This document shows positions 51,414 to 62,457 of a DNA stretch of 64,000 bases, piece by piece. Below the pieces are notes generated by a model, which was not told the DNA's origin, made no database searches, and saw only the letters and a list, made by a program, of their open reading frames with translations. Numbering within the stretch: position 1 is the first letter of the stretch; every line of letters begins with the position of its first letter. The position numbers and the translations under genes were made by a program. The DNA comes from Schizochytrium sp. TIO01 (Eukaryota > Sar > Bigyra > Thraustochytrida > Thraustochytriidae): assembly GCA_004764695.1 (NCBI GenBank), contig SMSO01000034.1, positions 3,356,501 through 3,420,500 of the forward strand, read 5' to 3'.

Positions 51414-54400
51414 ATGGGCGGAGCAGAGCCGGCCGCGAAGGCCGCAGACGCACTGGACCCTTTCTTGCAGGCACTGTTCTGTAGGAGTCGCGCGTTGCGG
51501 GCCACTGGAGACCCTGGCGCACTCGGTGTACCTCACGATGGAACTCCCAAGCATGGCCAACCAGCGTTTCGGGCGGTGTCAGTGATGTCGCTTTCGAATT
51601 CGTTAAGGCATAGAACACTCGTTTCGGGGCCATCAACAACCTCGCACTTACCAAGTGGCGCCTCGAAGGCTGTGAGAGAATGGTTTTCGCAGATCAGTTC
51701 GAAGGATAGAGTGAAAATCTTAACGATTTCACACGAAGAGTGCGTGCGAAAATTCGTGGAAATGGTCCAAGTACAGAGAGAGAAACTCACAGAGGCGAAA
51801 GCGTGCTCGGGCACGTTGAACAGTCCTTTGGCAATGAGAGGAGAGCTTCAGCGAAGAGGAGACACGCCAAGCTTTTCGATATTCGTAACGCAAGATAGGT
51901 TCATGGAGTTCACCTTTCGCAGAACGCTGCACGTCTCAAACCGCATGGAATGCTTTGCGCCACTTCTCACGGAGATAGAGATAGATCACTATGCGGCGGC
52001 GAATCATGTGCTAGCACAATTTAGATATATTGAGTCAGGTCACCTTGGTTTAGATCATGCACGAATCGAGTGTTGGAATCCATCGCTATGGGAGGATCCT
52101 GAGTGCTTGTTCCGGTTGTTTGAAGCCGCTACCCTGGGAAATTTTTTGCAGGCCAAAGACATCCCAGATGTAGCCCGGGTCAAGGACCTCCCCCCTTTGC
52201 CAATATGGAATGGTGCTCAAATGCTGGTTGGATGCCTTTGGGAATGTATCTGGCAAACCGAATTGAGTTGCAAATATGGCATGCTTTCGCAATACGGAAA
52301 GTCACTCGTGTACGCTGGCGGGACCAACCGTTCGAGCCTGCTTTTGTACGTGCACGGCGCGCAAAGCAGTGGTTTGACAATCTTCCAGTCGAGAAGCAGC
52401 AAGCTTTACTTTGGCGCAAGGGGGTCACCAAGGAAAGGCTTATTAGGGCGTGGCGCAAACTCCAAATCCGTTACATATGTGCAAAAGGGCTGTCGGACCT
52501 CCGTCAACTTTCAGGGGTTTCTTTACGTATTATTAAGTCAAGTCGTGTAGCATCTTCATATCAAGATCTGTTTTATGATATTGCAGATGCAGCCCGAATC
52601 GCGCAAGAGGCAAGCTTACGAGGGAGGGCGGATTTCCGCAAACGCATAGAGCCTCTTATGGCGATCATGCTTCAAAGTGCAGTGAATAAAAGTGAAGATC
52701 GCGTTGTTCATGATGGCCTACTAGCAGCAAACACTCAAGAATCAATTCTCTTGGATATTTTTGAGGACGCTATCGAGTCAGCATGGAGAGATTCTCTTGT
52801 GGAGAATCTTTATGCAGCAGCTGAGGAGGATAGTAGAGTTAGAGTTGCAAGGGCCGCGGCTCATCAACAACAGAAAATAAACAAGCGAAAGAAAAAGAAA
52901 CATCATAATACTACTTTACCAGCAAATAGAATTTCGCAACGGATGAGTGGAGACGCTCAAACAGGCGGAGGTCACAGTAGTGCGAGCAGTAGTATTTGCA
53001 GCATTAGCAGCTCTGTCAGCAAAAGCAGTGGTAAATTTCCATATGTGAAATCTGCAGCCTCAGATTCATCGACAGTGTCGTCTATACGTGGCATATACTA
53101 TTCGGATGATGACGGCCGCGCATCCCGGCATGAAGCACATTATCAAGACTTAGATTATGAGGCATTATCTCCTGGGTGGCAAATTGCTGGCGCACAGGGA
53201 AATCGGTCTCGTGTCACACGCTCCAAGACACTTCAACGAGCTGACTCAAATGACACAATGCCCAGCGTTGATGCGTTTGCACTGGGCTATGATCTTCATG
53301 ATCAGAGCCCCACCCCCCCTGGTCCACCATCTGTTGTCTCAACAGGAACTAATGAAACTTTAGACCTGGCGTTCTCATCCCATATTCGACAATCTCTTCC
53401 AGCACATGCACTTCGCGAGAATGACCCTTCCGAAACATCACCTTTTCTTCTCGATCATGGCGGCCGAACTCAGGAAATAGACTACTCTCTTGTCTCCGAC
53501 GGAGACACGGATCTGCGAAGATTTTTTCCTCACGAACGGATTGCAAGTATTTGGGGAGCCTCTGATAGTGATGTGCCACTCTTTACCTGGTCAAACCCTA
53601 TGGGGCCTCCTGCAAATCCTGATGATGACCGAAATCTTATCGCTTCGCTTTTAGGTGGCTTCGAGGAGGACCGCACACGAGATAAGTTTACCCAAACAGA
53701 GGTTGAAGGGGTTTCCGATCCTTTTTTTGCAACAGAGGAGCATGACTATGGATGGGATGAAGCTTTCGATGCAGGTTTAACCTTAGAAGGCCTATCTAGG
53801 GGTGCTGAGAGTGGGTCTGAGAATGGAGATCCTTATTTTATCTCTGCTGCACGCTTACGCTCAACTGAAAGCAGAAAACAGGTGAGTCAAATTCTTCATT
53901 CGGAAGCAGAAGCTCACAGTTTGCTTGTTAATGGTATTCGTGAAGAAGAAGCGGAAGAGGCGGAAGAAGACGAGGAAGAGGATGAAAGAATCAATGCAGT
54001 GGGTTCAAGTGATGATGAACATCGTCAGAGTTCACGCGATAGCAGATCTGTAACTTATCCGAAACCTCGACGGCATAGTGATAGCGTAGTGACAGACGTT
54101 GATCGTGACCACCAGGATGATTCATCTGATGATGAATCTTCCTCTCTATCTTCAGAACAGCACGCTGTAGCTTGGGCTTTGCGAGAGAGGTTTCGAGACA
54201 TTGCTCACGAAACCAGCGTCCAGCCTCGTGGCCGCCGAAGAACTAAGACATTCGCAACTTCCAAATCTAAGGGTCAAGAAAGTCACAATGCAAAAGATCA
54301 CATTCACTTTGCATTATCAACTGATATTAAGGACGGAAGCCACAGTGATGATGGAGAATGGACAACTATTTCCAAGCGCTGTCGACGCAGACCATTTTCT

Positions 54401-55057
54401 GCTGATGGACATCGCCGCAACTCCACCACTTCCGCCAAGGAATCAAATACAAAACCACACAAAACTTCACAAACCAACAATAAAGCTGCTAAACGTAGAA
54501 ATGCATCACATCGCTCAGCTTCGTCTGCGCAAGAGTCTACACTATACACCAACGAGCCAAAACAGATGCATACAACTCGATTTGTTCGATCAAACTCGTC
54601 TCAAAGTGCCCTCTCGATCAATTCAATGCTCAATGATGCTAGTATTGACACGAATATTCGAACTATGCCTCTGGAGAACGCTGAGGAACAAATTTTACAA
54701 CACAACTTTCCTAAACATTCATTGCAGGAATTGACAACTTGTAGTTTCGAAAACTGTCAAGGTTGTCGTAATCGGGAGCGAGAGTTGGAAAGGTATCGCC
54801 AAGCGGACCTGGAGTGGCGAAAGTCAATCGAAACGAAACTGGACAAACTTGCCGAGAAATTGGATAGCCTTTTTGCATCTTCTAGCCTCAAGGTCGCCCC
54901 ATCAACAGTTATTGCTCAAGCTCAAGCTCGAAATCATGCCGCTGGACATCACGATGGCTCCAGCTCCTCAGGGAGCCCCAATAATCACTCCTGGAAAAGC
55001 AGAGTCATCATCCTATGCTGCAGCGGCAGCGTCTGGAACCCCTTCTGCGCCTGGTAA
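51414..55057 (+). CDS. Large unrecognised protein, Ser/acid-rich, coiled-coil end; frame break between about 52205 and 52550
   Basis: Two overlapping open frames read as one protein of roughly 1,200 aa. The first (from ATG 51414, open to 52550) has helical, Trp-containing sequence such as AVREWFSQISSKDRVKIL. The second (open by 52205, ending 55057) continues in similar style: AKQWFDNLPVEKQQALLWRKG. These two WF...L/I...R/Q segments resemble each other and may be a repeated helical module. Then follow a Lys/His-rich tract, long Ser/Asp-rich disordered regions, an acidic run (EEEAEEAEEDEEEDE), and finally a Cys pair (CSFENCQGC) and coiled coil near 54780-54870. The frame change needs one missing base or an unseen intron. 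The last about 17 residues before 55057 look out of frame, so the true end may lie in the next entry. I do not recognise the family. Confidence 0.55.
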
Positions 55058-55609
55058 ATCTCTGAGCAATGCTCTACCCTCGAGAACTCTGAGTACTACG
55101 TCTCAAGCAAGCCCTGGAGCAAATACCGTAGCACGAGCAAATTCTAGCTCATTAAGTGCTGCTTCAATTTCAAATTTACCTCGGGGCCGAGCAACAGCGG
55201 CTGGTTCGGTGACGAGCCCATCATCGGGTGCTTTAGTAGGTGAACGGTCACCACATGGTCTGCGTAGTGCTCCTCAGACCCCTTTGGCACGGCCAAGGCA
55301 ACTATCGCAGATAGAAAGCCATCTGACTCCGTCTGACTTTTATCCGCATGGAACCCAGTTTAGTCCACCAATGATGGACTTCCTCCCAACGCAACAATAT
55401 GCTATGTATTATAACACCACGGCAGCTGGTGTTTTGTTTACAGATCCTTGGTATTATCCTTTTCCTATGGATGCTGCGCATGGGCCTATGGTTCATCGAC
55501 GGCGCCAAGGGGTTCCCTTTCCCCACGAATGGCATGGTCAAACTTCACAAGAGTCTCATCATCTTTTTCAACACCAACATCTGCAGCATGAACTCCTACA
55601 GCAGCAACA

Positions 55610-55640
<31 letters not shown>

Positions 55641-57029
55641 CAACAAACTGAGCAACGGCAACAGACTCAATCGTCAGCTCAACAGCAAACACAGTCTCAA
55701 CCAGCTCAGATACCTGCAACCATGCCTGGACAGCAAATGTTCCGAACAAATAGTGCAGGTGCATTCTGGCAGAATCCAAGTGCAATTTCTATTGAAGGCA
55801 TTCACAGGCTGGATTTAGAAATTGCAGGCTTTATGGAGGCTTGTCAGTCTCATCGAAAACAACGTATTCCTGCAGAAGGGATGATTGTTGAACGCGTAAC
55901 AGGTGTTGTCCGACATCTTTGGCCACGCGCAACTGTAAAAAAATATGGCTCATGCGCGACAGGACTTAGCTTACCTGATGGTGATCTTGATCTCGTTATT
56001 TGCCTTCCAAAGGTTATGCAAGATGATATTGCAGATGAGCCTGGTCCGTTAGAAGGACGCAATGCGATCAAAATGACCTGGCAGCAGAATCTTGCTGAGG
56101 CTCTTCGTTTTGCAGAATGGATCGACGGTGACACAGTGAAAACGATCCATACACCAATGCCAATCATCAAGCTATCTACTCTTGACCCAATGCATCTACA
56201 ACTTGACATATCATTTAAGACAGAACAGCACAACGGTTTGGCAACAAACAAATTAGTTGCTGCTTTGCGTAAACAGCACCTCGCTCTGACCCCACTTTTA
56301 CTCATCCTGAAAAAATTCCTTGCTGATCGTGGATTAGGATATAGCTATTCGGGAGGGCTCTCGTCCTATGGGCTGTTACTTCTTGTTGTTGTATACCTCC
56401 AGAACGGCAACCCTGCCCCGGCTCCTCCGCCGCGTCAACATGGCACGCGACTTCGAAGCAGTAGTCATGGTCAATTTACACCTGATTATACCATCAGTGC
56501 GCATCTAGGATATCTATTGTTAGGATTTCTGAATTTCTACGGTCGTCACTTTGATCCAGCGGCCATGGGAGTTTCTTTAGCGAAAGGAATTTTTCCACGA
56601 AAGTCAGAGAATTATCTAAGCTTTGCTTCAGCGGATACTGAAAGCCTTCCAGGCCGCACAAGTTCATTTCACGTACGTGAAAGCCGTCTCGGAAGCCATT
56701 TATCAATGCGAGGGCAAGCAGAAGCTGCGTCATCGTCTGTAGATTCGCACAGATTTGATCCTATTTTCATAGATGATCCACTATGCCCAGGCAACAACGT
56801 TGGCCGCAATTGCTTCCGCATTGCACCTATTCAACGTGCCTTTACAGATGCTGCGGATATTTTGCGCCGTGCTTTATTTGGACATATTGGCCAACCTACC
56901 TCAAGTCCCTTGTTGCAAAAAATTGTTCGCTGGCCCTCAACACCGGTTCCCTTGCAAACATCTTCTGTACAACAACCAGCTGTATCTGCTGCCACAGCAG
57001 CTGTATCTGAATCCCCTGACATTGAATAA
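54936..57029 (+). CDS. TRF4: Trf4/PAPD5-type non-canonical poly(A) polymerase (TENT4 family)
   Basis: A nucleotidyltransferase that adds short A tails to nuclear RNAs for exosome decay (TRAMP-type role). Catalytic core: YGSCATGLSLPDGDLDLVI, with G-S and the D-x-D carboxylates (about 55950-55990), the third aspartate in LQLDISF (about 56201), and the substrate-binding half with YSGGLSSYGLLLLVVVYLQ, LGYLLLGFLNFYG and PLCPGNNVGRNCFRIA. All key residues are present. The N-terminal 290 residues are Ser/Ala/Gln-rich with a CAG-encoded poly-Gln (55605-55645). The start is uncertain: the first ATG at 54936 overlaps the preceding frame by 122 bases. A 79-nt GT-AG intron (54893-54971, phase 0) would instead fuse this domain to the preceding protein. 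The domain call is firm; the gene boundary is not. Confidence 0.88.
55605..55645 (+). repeat. CAG/CAA repeat encoding poly-Gln
   Basis: An in-frame run of about 15 glutamine codons, CAG-rich then CAA-rich, in the disordered N-terminal region of the Trf4-like gene. It is part of the coding sequence and length variation between strains is likely. Confidence 0.9.
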
Positions 57030-57790
57030 TACTTATGTATATAGTGGGCAATGAGTCTGACCCAGGTATCTAGAGTACGTACTACCTAATACCATTAAAA
57101 AAATTGATGAATCCCCTTTGGCCAAATCTTTCTATGTAACTTCTAGCTCGGAAGTTCCATTCGCTATCTCTCTACTCACGAGCCTTGCTTGCCATCCAAG
57201 GCGCAGTGTTTACTTGCCGTGACTTGGTGCTGCAATCGTTCAACCAGCTGCAACCAAGAAACTTTTGGGTAATATCCCAATCTAAGAAAATGAACAATCC
57301 ATTCTGCACGTGCCACATATAATGAATGACTCTGGTACATACCACAACAGAGTGTGTATTAATAGTCATTACTATTTCCCCTAGCCTCGCATTAAAAAAG
57401 TCATATCTGCACAAAGCGGCGCCCCTCGTTAGAATGCTTTACTAAGAACACAACGCAGACACGCAAAGCTGTATTCTGTTGCTTCGTTGCTTTTACTGTC
57501 GCGAGGCAGCAAACGGCTGAAGGAGTGTGCGTATGCAGGTCTCTCCCTCCATATAATAAGTTTTTGGTCTGTAGGCTGTTAAGGCGTGGCTCTGAAACAC
57601 AGTCCCAAAACCGACTCGGGAATCTGGAGAATCAGGAGGCAGCACGTGTCACTACACAACAAGACCAGAAGCTAGCACTCTATTTTTTGAGGCAAGAGAG
57701 GAAGAAAAATTGCTACAAAAAGATAACCAGACTACATTACACAGGAGTCAATTGTATAATTTAGCCCTATTTGGCAGTGTGACTGTCAAG
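57030..57790. other. Intergenic spacer
   Basis: About 760 bases between Trf4-like and K+ channel genes. The channel frame is open from about 57710 without ATG. No gene is seen. Confidence 0.55.
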
Positions 57791-58810
57791 ATGAAGGAGA
57801 TGCTCGTGAATTTCAGAAAGTTAAAGTGCCTGGGCGAAAAAGACCCTGAAAAAGACTCTATCATGGATAATAAAATCATCGTTTTGGGACTAGTCGCAGT
57901 TGGTGTGCTCTTGTATGGCTTGCTGGGAGCCTTAATCTTTCGATATATCAATCCTGATTTTGGTAGCACAGGATACACAGATACATATAACACAACATTC
58001 AATGATGCGTTCTATTTTGCTGTAGTAACGCTTACAACCGTGGGCTATGGAGATGTTGTACCTACCACTGACGGCGCCAAAATCTTTGTATCAATATACA
58101 TCCTTGTGAGCCTTGTTTTGATCGGTGCTGCACTTGAAATGTCTGATTTTTTATTTTCAATCGACTCAGAAGAAATCGACGAGGATAACTTGGAAAAGAC
58201 CAAAGAGTACATGAGAAAAGCACGCTGGCGTATGTACTTCAATTTCTCAATCGTAGTCGGTCTCATGGTCATTTCTGTGATTTTTTTTGTTTGTTCAGAG
58301 GATTATACATTCGTGAATGCCTTTTACTTTACTGTATCAACGCTGTCGACAGTTGGATATGGAGATCTATCACCACGCAGTTTCAGTGGTCGTTTGTTTT
58401 CAATATTTTGGGTTACACTAAGCTTCTTCACTTTGTTTCGACTCATTGGAAGCATTATGGATGTTATTCTTCAACGCCGGAAGATTGCGTGGCGTAAAGC
58501 TCAAGAGAGGCGACGCCAGGAAATCAGGGACCATCTATCAGCGAATCCTGGGATCAAGAATATCCGACATCTTCTGAAAACTGCAGTGCTCCAGCGCTAT
58601 AGCCAAAAACATCTTCTTGATGTCCTCTCCAAGACGGAATTTATTTTGTTTCGCTTGGAACAGGAAGGCAGAGCAACTCACGAAGACTACAGTCGGCTTG
58701 ATAAGGAGTTTGAGGAGCTTTCGACGGACGTTCCTCACAACTCAGACGGAGAATTATCTCCTCAATCAGCTAAGGTCTTCGATTCCATCATTGATGAACA
58801 CGGGCCATGA
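57791..58810 (+). CDS. Two-pore-domain potassium channel (TPK/K2P-like)
   Basis: A 339-aa channel from ATG 57791 (AAGATGAAGG). Four transmembrane helices with two pore loops: TM1 (about 32-53, VLGLVAVGVLLYGLLGALIF), pore 1 with filter TVGYGD (58037-58054), TM2, then TM3 (about 155-175) with pore 2 and filter TVGYGD (58349-58366), and TM4. Both filters are the ideal K+-selective sequence, so two subunits would make one four-fold pore. The C-terminal tail (about 110 residues) is basic then acidic and has no EF-hands, unlike many plant TPKs; it contains a coiled-coil-like ILFRLEQEGRATHEDYSRL segment. It probably sits in the plasma membrane or a vacuolar membrane (family knowledge). Regulation is not evident from sequence. 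Confidence 0.92.
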   Translation: MKEMLVNFRKLKCLGEKDPEKDSIMDNKIIVLGLVAVGVLLYGLLGALIFRYINPDFGSTGYTDTYNTTFNDAFYFAVVTLTTVGYGDVVPTTDGAKIFVSIYILVSLVLIGAALEMSDFLFSIDSEEIDEDNLEKTKEYMRKARWRMYFNFSIVVGLMVISVIFFVCSEDYTFVNAFYFTVSTLSTVGYGDLSPRSFSGRLFSIFWVTLSFFTLFRLIGSIMDVILQRRKIAWRKAQERRRQEIRDHLSANPGIKNIRHLLKTAVLQRYSQKHLLDVLSKTEFILFRLEQEGRATHEDYSRLDKEFEELSTDVPHNSDGELSPQSAKVFDSIIDEHGP

Positions 58811-61571
58811 TCCTTGGAATTCAGATTAATAGCATTGCGGTTTCGCTTTCTTTCAAATAAGTTTCTAGCTTTTCACAGCTAACAATGACGAATTTACCCC
58901 CCCCCCCCGGGGGAGGGGAGGTATGTTTTTTCTTTACCCTAACTCCCCTTGTTAATTGCGTTCTCAAGAGGAATAGTTCGAGATACGGAATATTGCTTAA
59001 GAGAGTTTTTTTGCTGTTTCAAATGGAATTTGACAATACAAATTCAAGCCATCCAATCCCTTATATGATACCTCACAAGAATCTTGACTACCACAACTTT
59101 CTGACTTTAGAAAGGCAAACAGCGAGCGATACTAATGCCTCCCAAATTGCAGCGGCAGAAGTTTGGAAATGGGAGAGGACATCAACAATTCGACAAAGAG
59201 ATCTTGGCAACATGCGCCCAGTGCACGTGTACTCGCTTAGAATATTGATTTCATCTCAAACGTGTTGCATATATCGTGGTTTGATCTTCTTTTTGCATTG
59301 ATTAGCTGGTTTCAAAACTATCCTTTGGGAGATTTCCAAACATAAATCAACAGAATCAAGAGCAACCTATCTTTACAAGCTATATTTCTATAGTTTCGCT
59401 TAGTCCGCATATCTTCATAGCTAAATAGCTGACTTGATTCTGTTTCTAGCTTGATTGATTTCCATATGCTTAAAAATCTCAGTATTAAACGATAATAGTA
59501 TGGATTTCTTTGATTCCACTTAGTTGGCTTTTATGAGAATCATCTTTGCGAGGCTTAGATTTGGTGCTATGGGAAAAAATCATTTTTTAAAAAACAAATA
59601 ATCATTTCCTTCGAAAGAGATAATAAGTTTTAAATGTGCTAGCCCTTATTTTTATAACTATGGAAACCGCAAGAAAAAAATCAAAATACAAAGATGCGCC
59701 TTGTCTAAAGGTAGCTCAATTTTCATGAATATGCTGCACAAGCTAGTATGCTATTGGCTCCTTACCCTGTATGTTGTTGTAGATAAAGAAGTATATGTTC
59801 AATTTAAATTTGTGGGTCTTTTATGCACAGGGCTGTGAGGAGTAGGACTTTGTTGCCCCCTTGGATAGTATCTTGCGTTTTTTGCACGGATCAATACCAA
59901 ATTAGAGCTCCGAAAGGTTACAGTAATACCGGTTTATCATTGAAATCGACGCCTATAAGAGCAGCGATAGAAGTTCCTGCCAAAATAGCACTTGTAGGAT
60001 GGAAAAAACCATCTTAAAGACGTACTTAGGAAAGCCAAAATACTGTAATTTATCCTTTGGCTACTGCAATTTAATTCATAAGCGAAAAAATGTGACATTT
60101 TTATTATCCTCAGGGTCTTATTTGTCTGCTTTACCACCATTCATGAAATGGCATTAAATTCGTCCTTCCTAGGAATCACTATTACAGTCAAGCAAAATGG
60201 CTTGAGGTGTTAAAATAAGGATAAGTAATTCTCTTTGTGATCTAAGCAACCGTATACAGCTATCTTTGAAGCGCTCCTGCAACTGAACATACTCCTTTAG
60301 TGTAAAGTAATATCTCCACGTTTTCTCATACTTGATTGAAACCTTCCCCCCGCATCGTAAAACTAAGTATTTCTATGGAGTTTGTAGTAGGTATACGGTC
60401 TAACAGATATATATCATGAGCACAGCAAAGGTTTTCTGTTTCAAAATAAACATACCATCCTTTTCTTGTTTTATGGCACATGAAAATACGTACTAACAAG
60501 AAGTTTAGAGCGTCGCAAGTGACTTTGAAGACGAAAACAGCTGGCTTTCCTGCAATATATATAAATCGTTTTCTAAAGTTTTAAATTAGTCATATATCAC
60601 TTTGAAGCTGAATATATTATAATTAAAGCCACTCAATAACTGTTGTCATCTGTGCCGACTTTGCTAGCAAGAGCTTATGCTTCATATCATACATTGCTGT
60701 TTACATTCGTTTGGTGTGTGATTAGTCTCTTCAGGAGGATAAAGCATATAAATGGCTTTAGATATCACTTACGGCTATTGATCTTGTTCCGATTAAAGGC
60801 TTTTAATGTTACCTGAATGGCAGAGTAGGTTGAGGCTGGCGTATTATTTCTTAGAGCAGCTCAGCTCCATTTACAAAGTCAGAGGTTTGTTGTGCTGAAA
60901 AGAAAGCATCATACCAAACTCCTAACAAACATGGACTGTTCCAAATGTCTTCTATACAATCAGAAACTGCATTTGAGAGGCTCAAGAATTGTACAGATGC
61001 AGAACCGTGAGTGATGATTCTGCAAAATTTTGTTACACCATATGCTGCATTAGAATAGCTAGTAAGATCTGTAAATCTCATATTTCTTACCAAAAGACTT
61101 ATTTGAATCTTCGGTCCCCACTATGATCCAACTGCTGATGATTCGAGTAGTTTTGACTCAAATCTATCCGGATCGATGTGATGATCAAGCTTGATATTTT
61201 CGTTTCATTGTCCTTTTTAATTTGTGTAGTTGATGTCGTACATTCAAACATCAAGTTGCTAAGAAAAGAAATCACATTCCCTGCTTGACCGGCTTCTCCT
61301 TTTTATTCTCTGCAAGTTTCTATGCGTTGCACTCCGCTTGTTTCAATGTCCTCCTTGTCTTTCTTGTACATATACTTTGTATTATAGTCTCCCCAACCCC
61401 AAGGCTAGGACTACTACTATACTTTAGCGTATGGCGCCTTAAGCCATTCCTACTAGTGAAGGGCCAAGGGAGAAATATTGGTTGGTCTTCAAACACCATT
61501 CTGCTCAAGTGCAGCAGCAGCCTCAACTTGCTTGCAGGGTTTGAGAATTAGGCAAAAGGCCGTCTGTGAGG
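58811..61571. other. AT-rich gene-free region
   Basis: About 2.76 kb with no supportable gene. A C13-GGGGG run at about 58898-58915 is the only strong local oddity. Otherwise it is AT-rich with scattered A/T runs, unlike the GC-patchy deserts elsewhere. The last 100 bases are the promoter and leader of DPH5. Confidence 0.55.
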
Positions 61572-62457
61572 ATGCTGTACATCATTGGACTTGGTCTCGG
61601 CGATGAGACTGACATCACTGTGAAGGGCCTTGAGGCTGTAAAGAGCTGCGAGCGTGTCTTCTTGGAGCATTACACATCGATTCTGGGCGTGGACGCCAAG
61701 AAACTCGAGGCTTTCTACGGAAGACCCGTTCGCTTGGCAGATCGCGAACTTGTTGAGACTGGATCTGATGAGATTTTGGAAGGCGCTGAAGAGGTCGATG
61801 TGGCCTTTGCTTGTGGTTGGTGACCCCTTTGGAGCAACCACACACACAGACATGTACTTGCGTGCTGTGCAGAAGGGCATCAAGGTGCAGGTCATCCACA
61901 ACGCATCCATTATGAACGCCATTGGAAGCTGTGGTCTTCAACTGTACAACTTTGGCCAAACTGTATCTATCCCTCTTTTCCAAGGCAACTGGAAGCCGGA
62001 CAGTTTCTACGACAAGATTGAGGTCAATGCCAAGGCCAAGCTCCACACGCTCTGCTTGCTTGACATCAAGGTTAAGGAGCCCAACATTGAGAAGCTCGAG
62101 ACCACCGGAAAGTTTGTCTATGACCCTCCTCGTTACATGACTGTGCGTGAGGCTTTGCAGCAGCTCCTCTACATTGAAGAAGAGGTTCGCAAGGCTGGTG
62201 TTCTTTCCCGCCAGACTCGCTGCGTTGGTGTGGCTCGTGTTGGCCAGGCCACTCAGCGTATTGTGGCTGGAACTATGGAGGAGCTTCTCGATGTTGACTT
62301 TGGTTCTCCTCTCCACTCCTTGGTCATTGTTGGTGAGACCCATGTTATTGAGGAGGAAATGCTCGCCCTTTACCAGGTCAAACCCGAAGATATTGTTAAG
62401 TACGAAGAGGAGGTAGATGATGCCGCCTCGGATGCTTCTAGCCCCGATATCGAGTAA
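61572..62457 (+). CDS. DPH5: DPH5, diphthine synthase (methyltransferase); one-base frame break at about 61809
   Basis: DPH5 uses S-adenosylmethionine to methylate the modified histidine of elongation factor 2 during diphthamide synthesis. The start ATG 61572 gives [19 protein letters not shown], the family's canonical N-terminus (SAM-pocket GLGLGD). The frame runs to EEVDVAF at 61808 and must then skip one base (G at 61809) to continue [14 protein letters not shown], the second canonical motif. The rest is intact: [29 protein letters not shown], the [12 protein letters not shown] segment, [11 protein letters not shown] and an acidic C-terminus ending SPDIE. Joined length is about 294 aa, normal for the family (human 285). 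The single extra base is either an assembly error, a strain mutation or a +1 recoding site. A large antisense open frame is a shadow. Confidence 0.95.

Noticed and set aside
25990-61815. Programmed ribosomal frameshifting as an explanation of the frame breaks
   Set aside because: The shifts have both signs, no shared slippery sequence, and the ValRS AAAAAATTTT run is not in the zero-frame register of a -1 heptamer.
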